Assembly: GCA_026260175.1 (NCBI GenBank)
Contig: JAKCWW010000187.1
Span: forward strand, 11,346 to 75,345
DNA: 64,000 nucleotides
From: Reticulitermes lucifugus
Taxonomy: Eukaryota > Arthropoda > Insecta > Blattodea > Rhinotermitidae
Direction: 5' to 3'
Shown here: positions 24,770 to 35,990 of the stretch, one piece after another
How positions within the stretch are numbered: position 1 is the first letter of the stretch
Layout: each line of letters opens with the position of its first letter
Program-made: the position numbers and the translations under genes
Notes under the pieces: model-generated
What the model saw: the letters and a program-made list of their open reading frames with translations, nothing else
Database searches by the model: none
What the model was told of the DNA's origin: nothing

Positions 24770-24935
24770 CAAGAGGAAGGACTTGGAAGATCTAGGCATA
24801 GGGGGAGGATAATACTAAAATAGATCTTACAAAAATGGTATGGAAGGTTTGAACTCGGTTCACCTGACACAGGATAGAGAGAATTGGCAGGCTCTTGTGA
24901 GCTCGGTAATGAGCCTTCAAGCTGGCCTCTCACGA
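24770..24935 (+). pseudogene. LINE C-terminal remnant
   Basis: From 24840 the plus strand reads MEGLNSVHLTQDRENWQALV SSVMSL, which aligns with the family's C-terminal GMDWIDLAQDRDRWRALVNAVMNL. Just upstream a shifted frame gives an EDNTKIDLTKM-like stretch (family EDNIKMDLREV). It is broken by frameshifts and stops. The downstream TTAG tail is not seen. The rest of the 71-codon frame (to 25055) is not LINE-like. Confidence 0.8.
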
Positions 24936-25089
24936 ATGACTCAGACCCATGGATTGGTTTACTTTGATGTCACTAGCGCACACATAGTAAGTCTATATTC
25001 CCCATTAAATGACGAAACTAAGAGGCCGTTGAAGAAGCATACGAGCGATTACTGACAGAAAAGTTTCTACCACCTCTAAAACAGAGTAA

Positions 25090-25300
25090 CCTGATAGCGT
25101 GCGAAACAACAGGGTTCTGGAACCTCACAGAGGTTCCCAGGATTTCTATATTCGGGAACTACTAGCGACAGTACAGGACGAAACAGTAGGATACTGAAAA
25201 GTGCATAATAAGCAGCTCCATAACTAGTACCAAATATTGATAGAATAATTCGATTTAGAAGGAAGCAATGAATGAGACTTGTAACTGTAACATTTGTATT
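25090..25300 (+). pseudogene. LINE fragment (after the RT domain)
   Basis: In shifting frames the plus strand reads ACETTGFWNLTEVPRISIFGN, DETVGY*KVHNKQLHN*Y and PNIDRIIRFRRKQ*MRLV. These align with the segment GCETWSLTLREEHRLRVFEN, DEVTGGWRKLHNEELHNLY and PNIIRVIKSRRMRW of the same LINE family. Stops and frameshifts are frequent, so it is dead. In the LINE this segment precedes the C-terminal tail, yet here it lies downstream of the tail piece at 24770, so the two are separate insertions or rearranged. The reverse 116-codon frame over it is a shadow. Confidence 0.72.
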
Positions 25301-27395
25301 GTACAAACATTTAAGTTGAAAACCTGAAGCAAAAAGACTATCTGTGAGAACTGGACACAGAAGGTAAGATAACATTGAGAGGTGTTTATTTTCATGAAAT
25401 ATAAAATCATGAACTCGAATAAACAAGCGCAGGATAGTTTTTATTTTGAGGGTTTTTCGAAAATGGTATTAAATTTTCGCCTTCCATGAAAGCAAGAAAT
25501 ATATTTTACCAGCTGAGCAACTACTATCCTTTCAAGAAAGATCCCGCACCAGGAGATCGCGTCAGGAATGAATAAAAGGGAGTTTGGGTCGTTGACTCCG
25601 AACAAAGTAAGAATTAACTCAAATCGAACTCTTAATGAACTTCCGTTAGCATACAGTTTTATCTTAACGGATACTGAAAAAGGATGTATTTCCTTTAAGA
25701 AGGACCAGAACAGGGAAAATCTAAAGGCTAATATCTTAAATACGACGTTAAACAGGGCGAATTCAAAGCTGTGCCTTGGCTTAATTAGGCGTCAAGCCAG
25801 GAAGACTGTCTGATCTATTCATTATTAGATCCCATATTGGCAGTTGGTGCAAGTGAACGGTCAGGCTCAAGATCAGGCCGCCTCACTCCAGTGTCTACAG
25901 GTCAATAACTTGAACACATCATACAAACACATTATTTTCTTTGATATTTTGCACCAAAAATTCAAATAACTGGCACAGGAAAAATAAGCTTTAAAATTCT
26001 TAAAACTTATAAAGAATTCAGGTACTTCTTTGGCTGAATTTACGAGTATGCCGAAATTCGCCAAAGAAACGTTGTTCAAAGTACTGTGAAAATTAAATTT
26101 GAGAAATAATCTCCGTCTCCTTTTAGATTTTTACATATTTTGGCCAAAGTCTACTAAAAATCTCATTGAAAATAGACATTACTCCATTCCACATCCCACG
26201 AAACTGCATTCGTTGCGTTTACATTTAATCTTCCCACAACCTTTCATTTTTTAAACAACTTTTCCTCATACGGTTTATCGCAGAGTTCCCCAAAGTATAG
26301 CCCTTGTGGGCCACTTGAAGCTGCCGGAAGCCTGCACGAAATATTTAAAATTTTTATATTTTTATCTTTCTTACTACATTTAAATATCAAGACGTTCAGG
26401 AAACACAAATTCGACGAATTAAATATGTTGCTTTGCATTATGTAATAGCACATTCTTATACTACAATCATGCTTTCCATGTTATGAGATTTTCGCGCCCA
26501 TAACAGTGTCCATTCCGTACCAAATGTTCAGCCGGTTTGTCCGGTATACAAGATTTTATTAAAAATTCACTTTTTATACTCCATAAGTCTTTGAGTGAAA
26601 TTAAATAAATTCCCACTAAATACACTTCAGTATGTACGGTATTGTCACGTTAAGGTTAGAAAGTCTTATCTCTCAATTACAATGTAATAATGTAATAATT
26701 GTAACTATAATTTTGGGGACGGACCAGAACTTATCACAAAATACCACTCAATTGATACTCCTAAAGGTAAGTCATTCTATGAAAAGCTCCAGTAGATCAA
26801 ATATACAGGGCGGCAACAAGTTGTGATAAAAGGTGAATTGAAAAGGACATTCAATCAGAAATGCTCACTTATTATATTCGCTAATGGAATCTCACTGAAC
26901 CTCGCGAGATTAGAGAAAAAGTGTAGTTGTTCATGTGACTGGCCTTCCGTGTTGAAAATTTGTTGTCCTTGGACTGGTGTGCCTGACAGTCACAGTACAT
27001 CGGTCAAGGGTTTTCGTTGTTTCATTCTGTATGGTGATCCCAGCAAGATACCTCTGCCAAAATACTCGCAGGTCAATACACACTGTATGTGCCACAGCTC
27101 TAAAAATTAATTTTGTTTCTGATTCGTTGAGTAGTGTTTTTCTTTGCTACAGGTCAGAAAACACATTTTTACTTATCTTGAAAGCTTCGAAATTCGTATT
27201 TCTTGTGTTTCGTAAATGGCGAGACATCGTGCTTCCTGTATGTATCTCGTATTGGGCGGAATATCTTACATATTCTACTTATCTCGTAAAAGGCGGGATA
27301 TTTAGATGGTCAATTATTGCTCAAGTCTCAGTTCGTATCTCACACAGAACATAGTTTATCTCTGTTGCAGTGACCAATCGTATAATAGTAAGGCT
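25301..27395. other. Gene-free AT-rich sequence
   Basis: Nothing recognised. The 125-codon frame at 26977-27354 and the 95-codon frame at 26823-27110 overlap in different phases. I see no domain in either. Confidence 0.5.
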
Positions 27396-27399
27396 TCAT

Positions 27400-27600
27400 A
27401 TAAGTTTCTGTTAATTTTTCTCCATTTTAAACAAATCTAAATTCGTCAATAAATTTTATCAAAAATCCTCAATACGAAATTCCATGAAAATCCGTCCAGT
27501 GGGAATCGAATTGATCCATACTGACAGACGGGCGGAAATACAAAACGAAGTTAGTAGCCGATTTCGCAAATTGCTTTGCTAACGCGCCTGAAAACAAACA
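27400..27600 (+). repeat. Dispersed repeat family G, copy 1
   Basis: The core CCATGAAAATCCGTCCAGTG followed by GGAATCGAATTGATCCATAC and a GACAGACGGGCGG block recurs at 51575-51780 and 58050-58300, each ending in a GC-richer TTTCGC-containing stretch. Such TTTCATGAAAATCCGTCC strings are widespread in insect interspersed repeats. The class is not determined. Confidence 0.65.
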
Positions 27601-27604
27601 AGGA

Positions 27605-28505
27605 ACAAAAGAAAGCATGATGGAAATGAAACTAAAGGAAGGGAATAAACACGCATGAAACAGAGTTAGAACGAAGGGAATAAAGGAAAACGATATAAAC
27701 ACTGCAGTAAAGAGGAAATAGAGGTAAATAAATGAAAGACAATATAAACATTAAGAAGAATAAAAGCATAATTAAGCAGAAAATAAAATAAAACAATATA
27801 CTCTGGAATGCGTAAGTCTCATAGTATTGGCTCTTTTCGGTTATTCAACTGCCCACTCAGTTCACATTCGCTCCAAATGGAGAGTGTCTCTCTCCATTCT
27901 GTATTTATGTCATGGAAAATGAAATTTAGTCGACAATACTTGAGTTTGAACGAAACAGTTCAAACCACTACTGCGGCCTTTCAAGGTTATGATTCAAATT
28001 CTAAACGGTGTTATGGACAAAGGGAAAGTTATATGATGTTAGAGTTGTGAAAGTGAATGCATAGTTTAGAGGAACATTGAATGGAATGTGCGCACAGACT
28101 CGTGCAAATTTACACCGTGAGTGTGGCCATGTATGTTAGCACTTGAGACTGGCAGTTATTCGGGTGGTCAGGGTCACGGCTGTTCTCAAAACTCCTTCAT
28201 TCATTCTTCAGTGTCTGAAATAAATAAAGGGAAAATCTCTTCTTTTTTTGTCCCATTTCAACACGCGAAACAGTACTCTTACCACATACATAATACTTGC
28301 GTTTGGTACAGTGTCGTTACATACCCACGAACCAGCTGTTTATCATTCCAATCTGTTCTGCTCCTACTTCTAGAGACCTTATATTATTCAGCTTTAAAAT
28401 TTAATGGCGCATAAATCAATTTTATTATACGACATACCAGTCCGTGTTTCCAAGCGGGTTCTTTCTGCATCACGGGATCAGCTTTATAAAATTAATATGC
28501 TATTA
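27605..28505. other. Gene-free sequence
   Basis: No repeat or exon recognised. Frames of 80 and 97 codons (27808-28050, 28121-28414) carry no motif I know. Confidence 0.5.
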
Positions 28506-28513
28506 CATGTGAG

Positions 28514-28730
28514 TGGGGGCCTGTACAGCTCAGTTGGTATAGTGACTACACTACGGGAATGAACGTCCAAATAACTGTGGTTCGATTCTTGTCAGGGATA
28601 AGAAATCTTTATCTCCTTCAAGCCGTCCAGACCAGCCGTGGCGCCTAAACAGCCTCCTATACAGTGCGTATTGAGAGAGGTTTCTGCGGGAGTAAAGCGG
28701 CCGGGGCATAAAGCTGACCACTCATCTAAA
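28514..28730 (+). repeat. SINE type C, 5' part, split by a type B copy
   Basis: A tRNA-like head with an A box (CAGCTCAGTTGGTATAG) and B box (GTGGTTCGATTCT) leads into the type C body: GCCGTCCAGACCAGCC, GCGGGAGTAAAGCGGCCGGGGC and GACCACTCATCT. The rest of the element reappears at 28975-29075 after a type B SINE. Confidence 0.8.
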
Positions 28731-28734
28731 GCTA

Positions 28735-28905
28735 TGTCCGCGTCACAGGTCAGGCGGTTAGTTGCCAGCTTTTCATCGCGGAGAACTCGTTTCAGTCCCT
28801 GGCTAGTCCGTGTGGAATTTTGTAGTAGACACACTGGCATAAGGTCTTCCTTCGAGCACTTCGGTTTCCCCTGTCAGTATCATTCCACCAATGCTCCATG
28901 CTCCT
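28735..28905 (+). repeat. SINE type B copy nested in type C
   Basis: GTCAGGCGGTTAGTTGCCAGC (A-box region), CTCGTTTCAGTCCC (decayed B box), CGTGTGGAATTTTGTAGTAGACAC, CGAGCACTTCGGTTTCCCC and TCATTCCACCAATGCTCCAT follow the type B order. The type B 3' end (CTGCGGTGCG...) is missing. It separates two halves of a type C SINE, so it inserted later. Confidence 0.75.
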
Positions 28906-28974
28906 TAATTTATCTATCACAAGCGCTCTTTAATCTTGTCAACCGACAGCGTCTTTAGCCTAAATAACAGCTTT

Positions 28975-29075
28975 AAAACCTTTACCTAATGCTAAGGCTA
29001 AGAACGAGTAAAGCTATGACTCCAATCCCCCCACATGCCTTTATGGTGCACACAGGAACAACTTTACTTTTTTTT
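28975..29075 (+). repeat. SINE type C, 3' part of the split copy
   Basis: GCTAAGGCTAAGAACGAGTAAAGC, CACATGCCTTTATGGTGCACACAGGAACAACTTTAC and a T run match the type C tail and continue the element that starts at 28514. Confidence 0.8.
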
Positions 29076-29159
29076 TCCACGACCGTATTCGTGTCTCTTT
29101 TTTTAAGGATAAAGAAAAAAAGAACGTAGACCCAGTATGACGATTATAATCTTTGATAT

Positions 29160-29295
29160 TTTGCCGTGTTACATGATATAAATTTAACAATATTACGGGA
29201 GAATGTACTGTCTCCACCTTCTACAGTGAAGAAGGCGGCAGTATTTCCCTCGAAAGGTAAATAAATTTGTACGACATTAAACACTGTTACATCCC
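29160..29295. repeat. Family P fold-back
   Basis: Left (about 29165-29228, read in reverse) and right (about 29225-29295) parts share GAAGG(C/T)GG, AGTA, a CTCCCG/CCCTCG block, AATAAATTT(G/A)TA and a GTTACAT-like end. The right part reads GTGAAGAAGGCGGCAGTATT and then CGAAAGG, again the stem-then-GAAA layout of the family. Confidence 0.55.
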
Positions 29296-29494
29296 AAAAG
29301 ACAGTAATTGACAGTGATTGAACAAGTCTGAGAACAGAGCGCTGCATAGAACACGTGAAACAAACAGGCAAAACTGTATAATGAGGAGAGTCATAGTCTG
29401 TACTCTTCAATAAATATTATTAGGGTGATGAAATAACCAAACTTTCGATCGTCGGGACAAGTAGAACGCAGTGCTACGTGAGAACTGCATATAA

Positions 29495-29640
29495 CTCTTT
29501 AGTCCGAAAGCCAAAAGGGAACAGACCGCTTGGGATACCCAGGTGTATATAGTAGGATAATATTAAAGATGGGTCTTACAGAAATAGGTCACTAAACTGT
29601 TAAACTCTGTTCATTTGTTTCAGGATAAGAGCCACTAGCG
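29495..29640 (+). pseudogene. LINE C-terminal remnant
   Basis: The plus strand reads RKPKGNRPLGIPRCI**DNIK and then KMGLTEIGH-like residues with a frameshift. This aligns with the hydrophilic GRPKGKRPLGRPRRRWEDNIKMDLREVG segment that precedes the C-terminal tail of this LINE family. The Trp has become stops. It is dead. Confidence 0.78.
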
Positions 29641-29644
29641 AACA

Positions 29645-31120
29645 CGGTTCCACATGAGGGCGGGCATTTCTTCACTACCTGCTCCTCATAAATCTCTTCC
29701 TGTTCCATGTAGCTAGGCTGTATTAAGACAAGCAGAGAACTCACACGTCCTAAAAAGGAGTAATATACGAATTTAGCACGCAACTTGAAGTGTCTAGGAG
29801 AAAATGGTAGGCTAATGCTGGACCGATGACTCTATTCATAAAACTGGAGCACCTTTTCCAGACAGCACTAGCATCTTTCCCTGCCTCGCCTGTAGCTTCA
29901 TGGAATTCTCAAAGGATGACAAAAGCTTGTGACAATATGGCTTCGTTTCGTCTTCTTTTGTTGTTATTGTAGTCTGAATGTAGTGAGAAAGTTTTGTGTT
30001 ACCCGTAGCAGATACTGCTACCGGTCTGTGCCCTCTTAATGGTTGCCGACTCCAAGAACAACTGCAGTGATGAAGTATTCTTACTGTAGTTTTTCTTTAT
30101 AATTTACTAAGATGCACACGATTGGCGACATGGACGTAATAATCCCATTCCCTAGAAAACTTCATTTCCTGCAGCTCTGCATAAAGTTATGGTCTATTGG
30201 TGCCCATTAACCTCCTTTTATGAAATGTATCCCCGAGTCCTGAGGATAAGGCACTCGAATTGTATAATTTCTCTTCCTTTCCTCCTCTTTATTCGTCTCC
30301 TTTTTAAATCTCTGTGTTCAATTAAAGAAGATATATGAAGCTATTATCTTTGCTCCACAAGGTGGATATCTTGTTTCCGCTGAACAAATACCGTGGTTTC
30401 ATGGGGGCTGTAAGCGCCGTTTTAGTGAGGTGGGTAGCAAATTTTCTCTGTCTGAACGCAGTGGGCAAGTCTCTGTTCGCTCTCGATGCCGAAGTTAATC
30501 AAGAGAGCAAGTAGGTGGAGGGACACGGTGCCAGCCACACACTTAAGAGAAGGCTCTGCTGTTTGCTGCGGTGATGTAGTTAGACTACGATAGATACCGT
30601 CCTCTAATTACTGTAATGATCCCTTCGTAACTTCAGATTTTCATGGACTGAACGTTGTCGGTTTGAACTGGAAGTCCAGAAGCACTCGTTTCAGTTTCGA
30701 GTGGTTTCACGTAGAAATGGACACCTGAGATATAGGCCTATATAGGAAACTGCATAATTAAATTCACACGGCAGCTGAAGAAAAGACGTAAACATATAAT
30801 GCGTAAATTGCGACACGCATACGAAACAGGTTTAACTCAACGGTAATGAATCTAGCACTTTTGTGGGGGGGACCATTCTAGCCCCTACAGCTGAACATAT
30901 TATCTTAATGGAGGTTCTTCGTAGCTTATACAGTCTGGTTTAGTGAATGTTAGGACGCGACGGTCTTGTCTCTTATATTGTCCTGAAATGGCATTTAAAA
31001 CGAACTTCGGCATAGTGAAATTAACACCGACATCAGAGAGCGCTAGATATAGCACGCAGCATGCAGAAGAAGAATGGTGCGTACAAAATTTGAATTGTAA
31101 ATCTTGAAGAGATAGTATCA
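29645..31120. other. Gene-free sequence
   Basis: A stretch around 30400-30560 is GC-richer than average and unassigned. No exon or repeat recognised. Confidence 0.5.
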
Positions 31121-31124
31121 TTTG

Positions 31125-31230
31125 GGACTCATATGCTTCAGTGGGGGAAGAATATTAAAATAAATCTTAAAAAATATGATTTGACATTGTGTACGGCACT
31201 TAATCTGCTCCAGTAGCGGATCGCGAGACA
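31125..31230 (+). pseudogene. LINE C-terminal remnant, short
   Basis: QWGKNIKINLKKYDLTLCTA at about 31138-31200 aligns with RWEDNIKMDLREVGWD... of the family. About 25 residues can be followed. Confidence 0.6.
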
Positions 31231-32317
31231 TAGTTAAAGATCTTATGGTCCCATAAGAAGGCAGTTAATTAATTAACGAGCCCAATAACTATCAGCTTTT
31301 CAGCTAGGATTTTCTTCCATGGACTAGGGAGGATACATGAAAAAAGTCCTCTGACATTTCTAATCAACACAAAGTTATGTTTTTTTAAACCTCATAATTT
31401 CACCAGACACCAGTTTTCGGATGACTGACACTAAAGCATTTGAAGCGGGACCGGTCGCTTTACACAGCGTTCAGCAAAAGCATGCTGAGGTATTAACTCG
31501 GATTTTAAAGCGAAACAACATGAAATATATACGTATGTCAGTCCGATTGATAAATGAGGTAATTTTTCAGTCCTCATTTACACCCTGAAGAATGCAGAAT
31601 TCGGAAAGTGTCAAAAGGACGTTTTGAAAAAGGACCATTGTTGACACAGAAACACACTTGGAATATTAAAAAATTATATATTATATAATTCTTTGACATC
31701 AGACATTTATATATTTTATTAGAATGGATCATTTGATAAAGTAGCTCCTAGCCAGAGTGACGGTCTGAACTCTAGACAGATCCAGAGCAGATGACACCGG
31801 TATTCAACTTATTGTTGCTGCTTTTAGAGGGCAGCACAGCCACGCAACTAAATCGTGTCACTGATTACTGCCAGCTTCTTAAGACACGCCGCCTAGCAAT
31901 CGTTCAGTAGAAGGTCTACGCCATCTTCTTCACACTCTGCACTATGAGTTCAATGCTTTTAAAATTATTCATTTCATAACATACTGGATTTTATTGTGAA
32001 GGTAGAGGAAATTTAGAGTCGTACGGTTAGCAATCCTGCTTAGATTTCCGGAGGTCACGGATTTGATTTTAAACACGAGGCCTGCATTCTTAACAGAATT
32101 TTTATAGTTTTCCCCAGATATGACAAGCAAATTCTAAAATATTTTCTGAAAGAGATAACAATTACTTCATTTTATATCCCTGCAATGTCCTCTGTCGTTG
32201 CTGAGCGACGTTCGTCCGTGGGATCCCCTGAATAAAATGTGGGTCTTGCCAACTGTATGGCACAAAATTTGGTAAGGAGTTCTTACGTCGACCTTGACAA
32301 CATTGCAACTACAGGAT
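31231..32317. other. Gene-free AT-rich sequence
   Basis: A short AT inverted repeat (aattatatattatataatt, about 31672-31690) is visible. Nothing else recognised. Confidence 0.5.
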
Positions 32318-32540
32318 GTCTGTGATTTCAGGCTTCCGCCGCGATGTTGATGATATCTGCGCTCTTCTGGGATATTACGCGGCGTCGTGTGGTAATTCTT
32401 TACCGACGTTACGGGACAACCTACCGGTCCCATCTTCAAGGGTCGGGAAGTCCAAGATCGGACCGATACGTTGTCCCGAAACGTCGGTAAAGAGTTACCA
32501 CTCGAGGCTGCGTAATATCCCAGAAAAGCGCAGATCGCAA
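32318..32540. mobile_element. Fold-back element (family P), copy with clear arms
   Basis: Left arm (about 32353-32431) and right arm (about 32455-32535) are inverted: GATATCTGCGCTCTTCTGGG, ATTACGCGGCGTCGTGTGGT, TTTACCGACGTT(A/T)CGGGACAAC and CGGTCC. The left arm continues outward with GGCTTCCGCCGCGATGTTGATG, and the same block lies at the right end of the 49553 copy. Read outward from the centre each arm ends in TTGTCCCGAAACGTCGG. The 149-codon frame at 32316-32765, the longest in the window, runs through this element and the next SINE and is not a gene. Confidence 0.8.
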
Positions 32541-32589
32541 CTACAGAATGCTATCAAGCTTTCTTTATCTTACTTTCCATACTTCATAG

Positions 32590-32800
32590 ACACATATGTG
32601 GGATTTGCGATGGACAAAGTAGCACTGGGACAGGGTTTTCCCCGAGTGCTTCGGTTTTCCCCTGTCAATTTCATTCCACCGGTGCTCCACTACAAGGAAA
32701 AACGAAAAAAATCGTCTTCATCACAGGGTTGCACAAAAAGCCTCAAGGCTGCGGTGTGTCGCTAGCATCTTCTGCGGGGCCCTTCACTACCCCAAAAAAA
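32590..32800 (+). repeat. SINE type B, headless copy
   Basis: It begins inside the body (ATGTGGGATTTGCGATGGACAAAGTAGCACTGG) and continues CCCCGAGTGCTTCGGTTTTCCCC, TTCCACCGGTGCTCCACTAC, ACGAAAAAAATCG, CTTCATCACAGGG, AAGCCTCAAGGCTGCGG and TCTTCTGCGGGGCCC to a short A run. The tRNA head is absent, as expected for 5' truncation. Confidence 0.88.
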
Positions 32801-32810
32801 GGGGGGCACC

Positions 32811-34866
32811 TTCAAAGCCCAGTAGTAACACCTGCTGTAATATGTAAAATCTCCGCATTTGTCCACACATTTTATTACAGTTTTTCTTATGATTCTCACA
32901 ATAAATAGTAAATATTTTCCTACACATCAACTGGTTTACACTGGAGACATATGCCGTACTCTGTGAGGAAGGAACTCAATTTTTATGAGAAATTTGGATT
33001 CATTTCGGCTTTCAAAGAAATAATATAAGGGTCTTTCTTTTGTGTGTAGTAATATGAAGTTCTTCAGAAAAAAAACCCCAACTTTTATAAAGGCCCCGTT
33101 TGTTTTTAAATAATATAAAATAACACTGTGAGGACACGCGAAACCCACATTTAGAGTTCCGTCTGACAGCAATAACTACTGAACCATTGCAGTTAGACAT
33201 GCAAAATTTGTTACAGACATAGGTCATAAATATATCTACAAACCATACATACAACTTTGTTCTCAGGCCTGTTACAGACATGGCGATGGTGCAGACATTT
33301 TAGTTCGTCTGAAAACTTTCAACTGACAGTATGCTTACTGGTAAACATAGAAGCACAAATGTCTTAATAGCCCATATATTTATTAGATATAAAACTGAGA
33401 TTAAATTCTCTGCATAGACTATCGCTCTTACAGATGAGTAGGAATTATAAAGTAAAAGACACTGTCACAGATAAGTATACCCGATTTAAGTTTCTAAAAA
33501 ATAAATTTCAAGAAATAAATATCCATATCCTCCAAGAAGTTTACAAACATTTAAACACAACAACGAGGGTAACTACAATTCCTCAGGTTAAGCTTTCTAA
33601 CCTTGGCCTGAACACTGATTACACTGAAGATTTTTCGAGGTTTCCTTTAATCCTACCAGCATAATTGTTCGGCTGTACCTCCGTACACTGATGCCCATTT
33701 TCTCTTTCTCCCAGGTTATCCAACATAAATATTACAGTCCTCTGGAATACGCAACCGCGTTGATTAATGATTTTAAGGACATTTCGGAGTATATTCCTGC
33801 ATTCATCTTTAGAGCAGTCAAAAAGAGAGTGTAATATTTATGCATAACGCTAAGAAAAGCTACGATCACTCATCTATCACGATTTTTCTCCACAGACTAG
33901 CATTAAATGTTAAACTAGCGCTGTACTTGCTAAGTGTGGTAAAATAAATAGGAATAAAAATCAGCTCGCTAGTCTCATGTTTTATGTTTTTACAATAAGA
34001 TGGAAATATTTTTACTTCTGTATGGTGTAAATGCAAAGCACAGTTAAATGAACAGTTAAGAACGGATGGAGCATCGAGAGTGGGTTTAAAATATTTGCAT
34101 GAAGAGAAAGAATGAGGAGAGAGGAAGAGGAGAAAGAGAGAAAGCGTCTGCGTGATCATGCCTACTCCCGTAACTCCGCCATACTCCCTAATCATATTAT
34201 AAAAGGATTATGGAGAAATGTCGACGTCCACAGTTTTATTCAACACTACCATCTAATGCCTCCTTTTATAAAAATATCCCAGGGAATTGAAACACAAATT
34301 TTCCGCCAATTCAGTACTTTCCATAATGTTTAGCAGTTCCAACCTTTTCTGCCAAGAGTACATTCTGGTCTGAAATAAAAGCATGCTTATTGTTACAAAA
34401 GTACATCACTGGCACTCATAGACACCGTGGTTCGAATTACATATCTTAACTGGCTTTACAGTGGTTTTCATCCATTTCTATAGACAAATATCGTGCTTAA
34501 AGGCCTACTCCGCCATACCTGCTTTCAGCAGAAATTATTAGCGTATGACAATGAGGCATAAGAAGGCATTTTGAAAACACAAAAGAGTAAATTTTAATAT
34601 GCAGTTGTACATACCATAAATATAGTACAAATCAAATTAATATAGTTGGGTAAAAAGAGGTAAATGCAGCCGAAGAGCTTGTGTAGATTTATAAACTTTC
34701 TTCCTGCATTCATTTCTAAAACCATGCTAATTAAGGAATTAAAACAATAAAACGTTTTGTTATAAGAACAGCGTTTTAAATAATTAGTGTATATTCCTTG
34801 CCGTTAAATACCAAGCTCTAACCTAATAACAATCATACAGAAGTACCAAACACGTGGGAGATTTGA
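32811..34866. other. Gene-free AT-rich sequence
   Basis: Nothing recognised. The 109-codon reverse frame at 33866-34195 contains no known motif. A purine-rich GA stretch lies at about 34101-34146. Confidence 0.5.
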
Positions 34867-34869
34867 GGT

Positions 34870-34965
34870 CTTCTGGTACCTTACAACATGTACGCCGTAT
34901 AAATTTACCAAAAATTCGCGAGAACTTGCTGTCTTCATCTTCAGGTTTAAAAGAAGTCGTGTAGT
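34870..34965 (-). repeat. Family P-like single arm
   Basis: The minus strand reads CCTGAAGATGAAGACAGCAAG, later CGCGAATTTTTGGTAAATTTATAC, then GTACCAGAAGACC. This parallels the family's CTTGAAGATGG...GAAACGTCGGTAAA...CCAGAAGA order. No inverted partner was found. Confidence 0.5.
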
Positions 34966-34969
34966 CAAA

Positions 34970-35920
34970 AAATGGAGGCATCAGATTTCTCCAAAACGTC
35001 GGCGAACTTCTACTATGCTACACGGTTTACAGCACTTCCTATGTCTGTTTAGAGTCAGTACAGCCTGTCTCTTCCCGCCCACACTCAATCTCAAGAAGGG
35101 TATGAAACAAATCATGGCATTACCAGTGTCGTCTCCTCTGCGCCAGATAAGCGCCGCTCTCCTGAGTGCAAGTGTAATACAAACTCGGCACGTTGAAACT
35201 CGCGAAAGTAAGACTTCCCCACCGCTTCCCACTCCTTCTTATCCTTTAATGACAGATGGCTAATTAACAGACTGCTGATGCGGCAATAAATGCAAGAAAC
35301 CCCGCTTTTATTACCATCTAATACAACATAGTGTTAATAACGCCAAACGTGATTATTTTGGAGGACATAAAGTTTGGCACGCAAAATTTACAACCAGATT
35401 CTTAATATGATATTTGAGTCAGAAATTTCAGGGATTTAATATTTGTGACCACACGTTTGTAAGGCTGTGTTAAAATGTAGACACGTCACCGCATTATAAA
35501 CAGTCTACTGGCAGAAGATACTGTGCTGTTCCTGACAGACGGTTATTTAGCGCCATATATCTCATATTTCTATATCCAAAATCAATTCATACAATTTTAC
35601 AAAAATACATCTTGAGATGTTTTAATCTGTCCTTTCAAATAAAAAAGAGTGTGGCCTTTATTTTAAAAAATACGAAGAATATAGGCATGTAATTTATTGG
35701 CGTTAAGTAGTTACAAAATATACACTAAAGTCATGGAGCAGATTCCTTCCTAAGAAGAATTTCTGTAAGATCAATACAAATATTATTCCTCCATTTACAC
35801 CTAGGTATTACAAGTGATCTCTATTCTTCACGTTTCTCCACGATACGCAATTCTCTTCTACTCCATATGTGCCATATGACGCACACAACTCATCATCCTT
35901 GATTTGATCACCCTAATAAT
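34970..35920. other. Gene-free sequence
   Basis: Opposite-strand frames of about 83 codons at 34981-35263 mirror each other and have no recognisable family. Nothing else recognised. Confidence 0.45.
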
Positions 35921-35924
35921 ATTT

Positions 35925-35990
35925 GGTGAAGTGGCGGTATAGGTCCACTCATTCTTAATCTTGACACTAGATGGAGGTGAATGACTAACA
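35925..35990 (-). repeat. SINE type C fragment, reverse
   Basis: On the minus strand: CATTCACCTCCATCTAGTGTC, AAGATTAAGAATGAGTGGACC and TATACC, matching the 3' third of type C. It abuts the LINE fragment that follows. Confidence 0.62.

Noticed and set aside
26977-27354. 125-codon forward frame
   Set aside because: Overlaps another frame in a different phase and has no domain. Treated as chance.
32316-32765. Longest open frame in the window (149 codons)
   Set aside because: It runs through a fold-back element and then a type B SINE. No domain, and the frame is explained by repeats.
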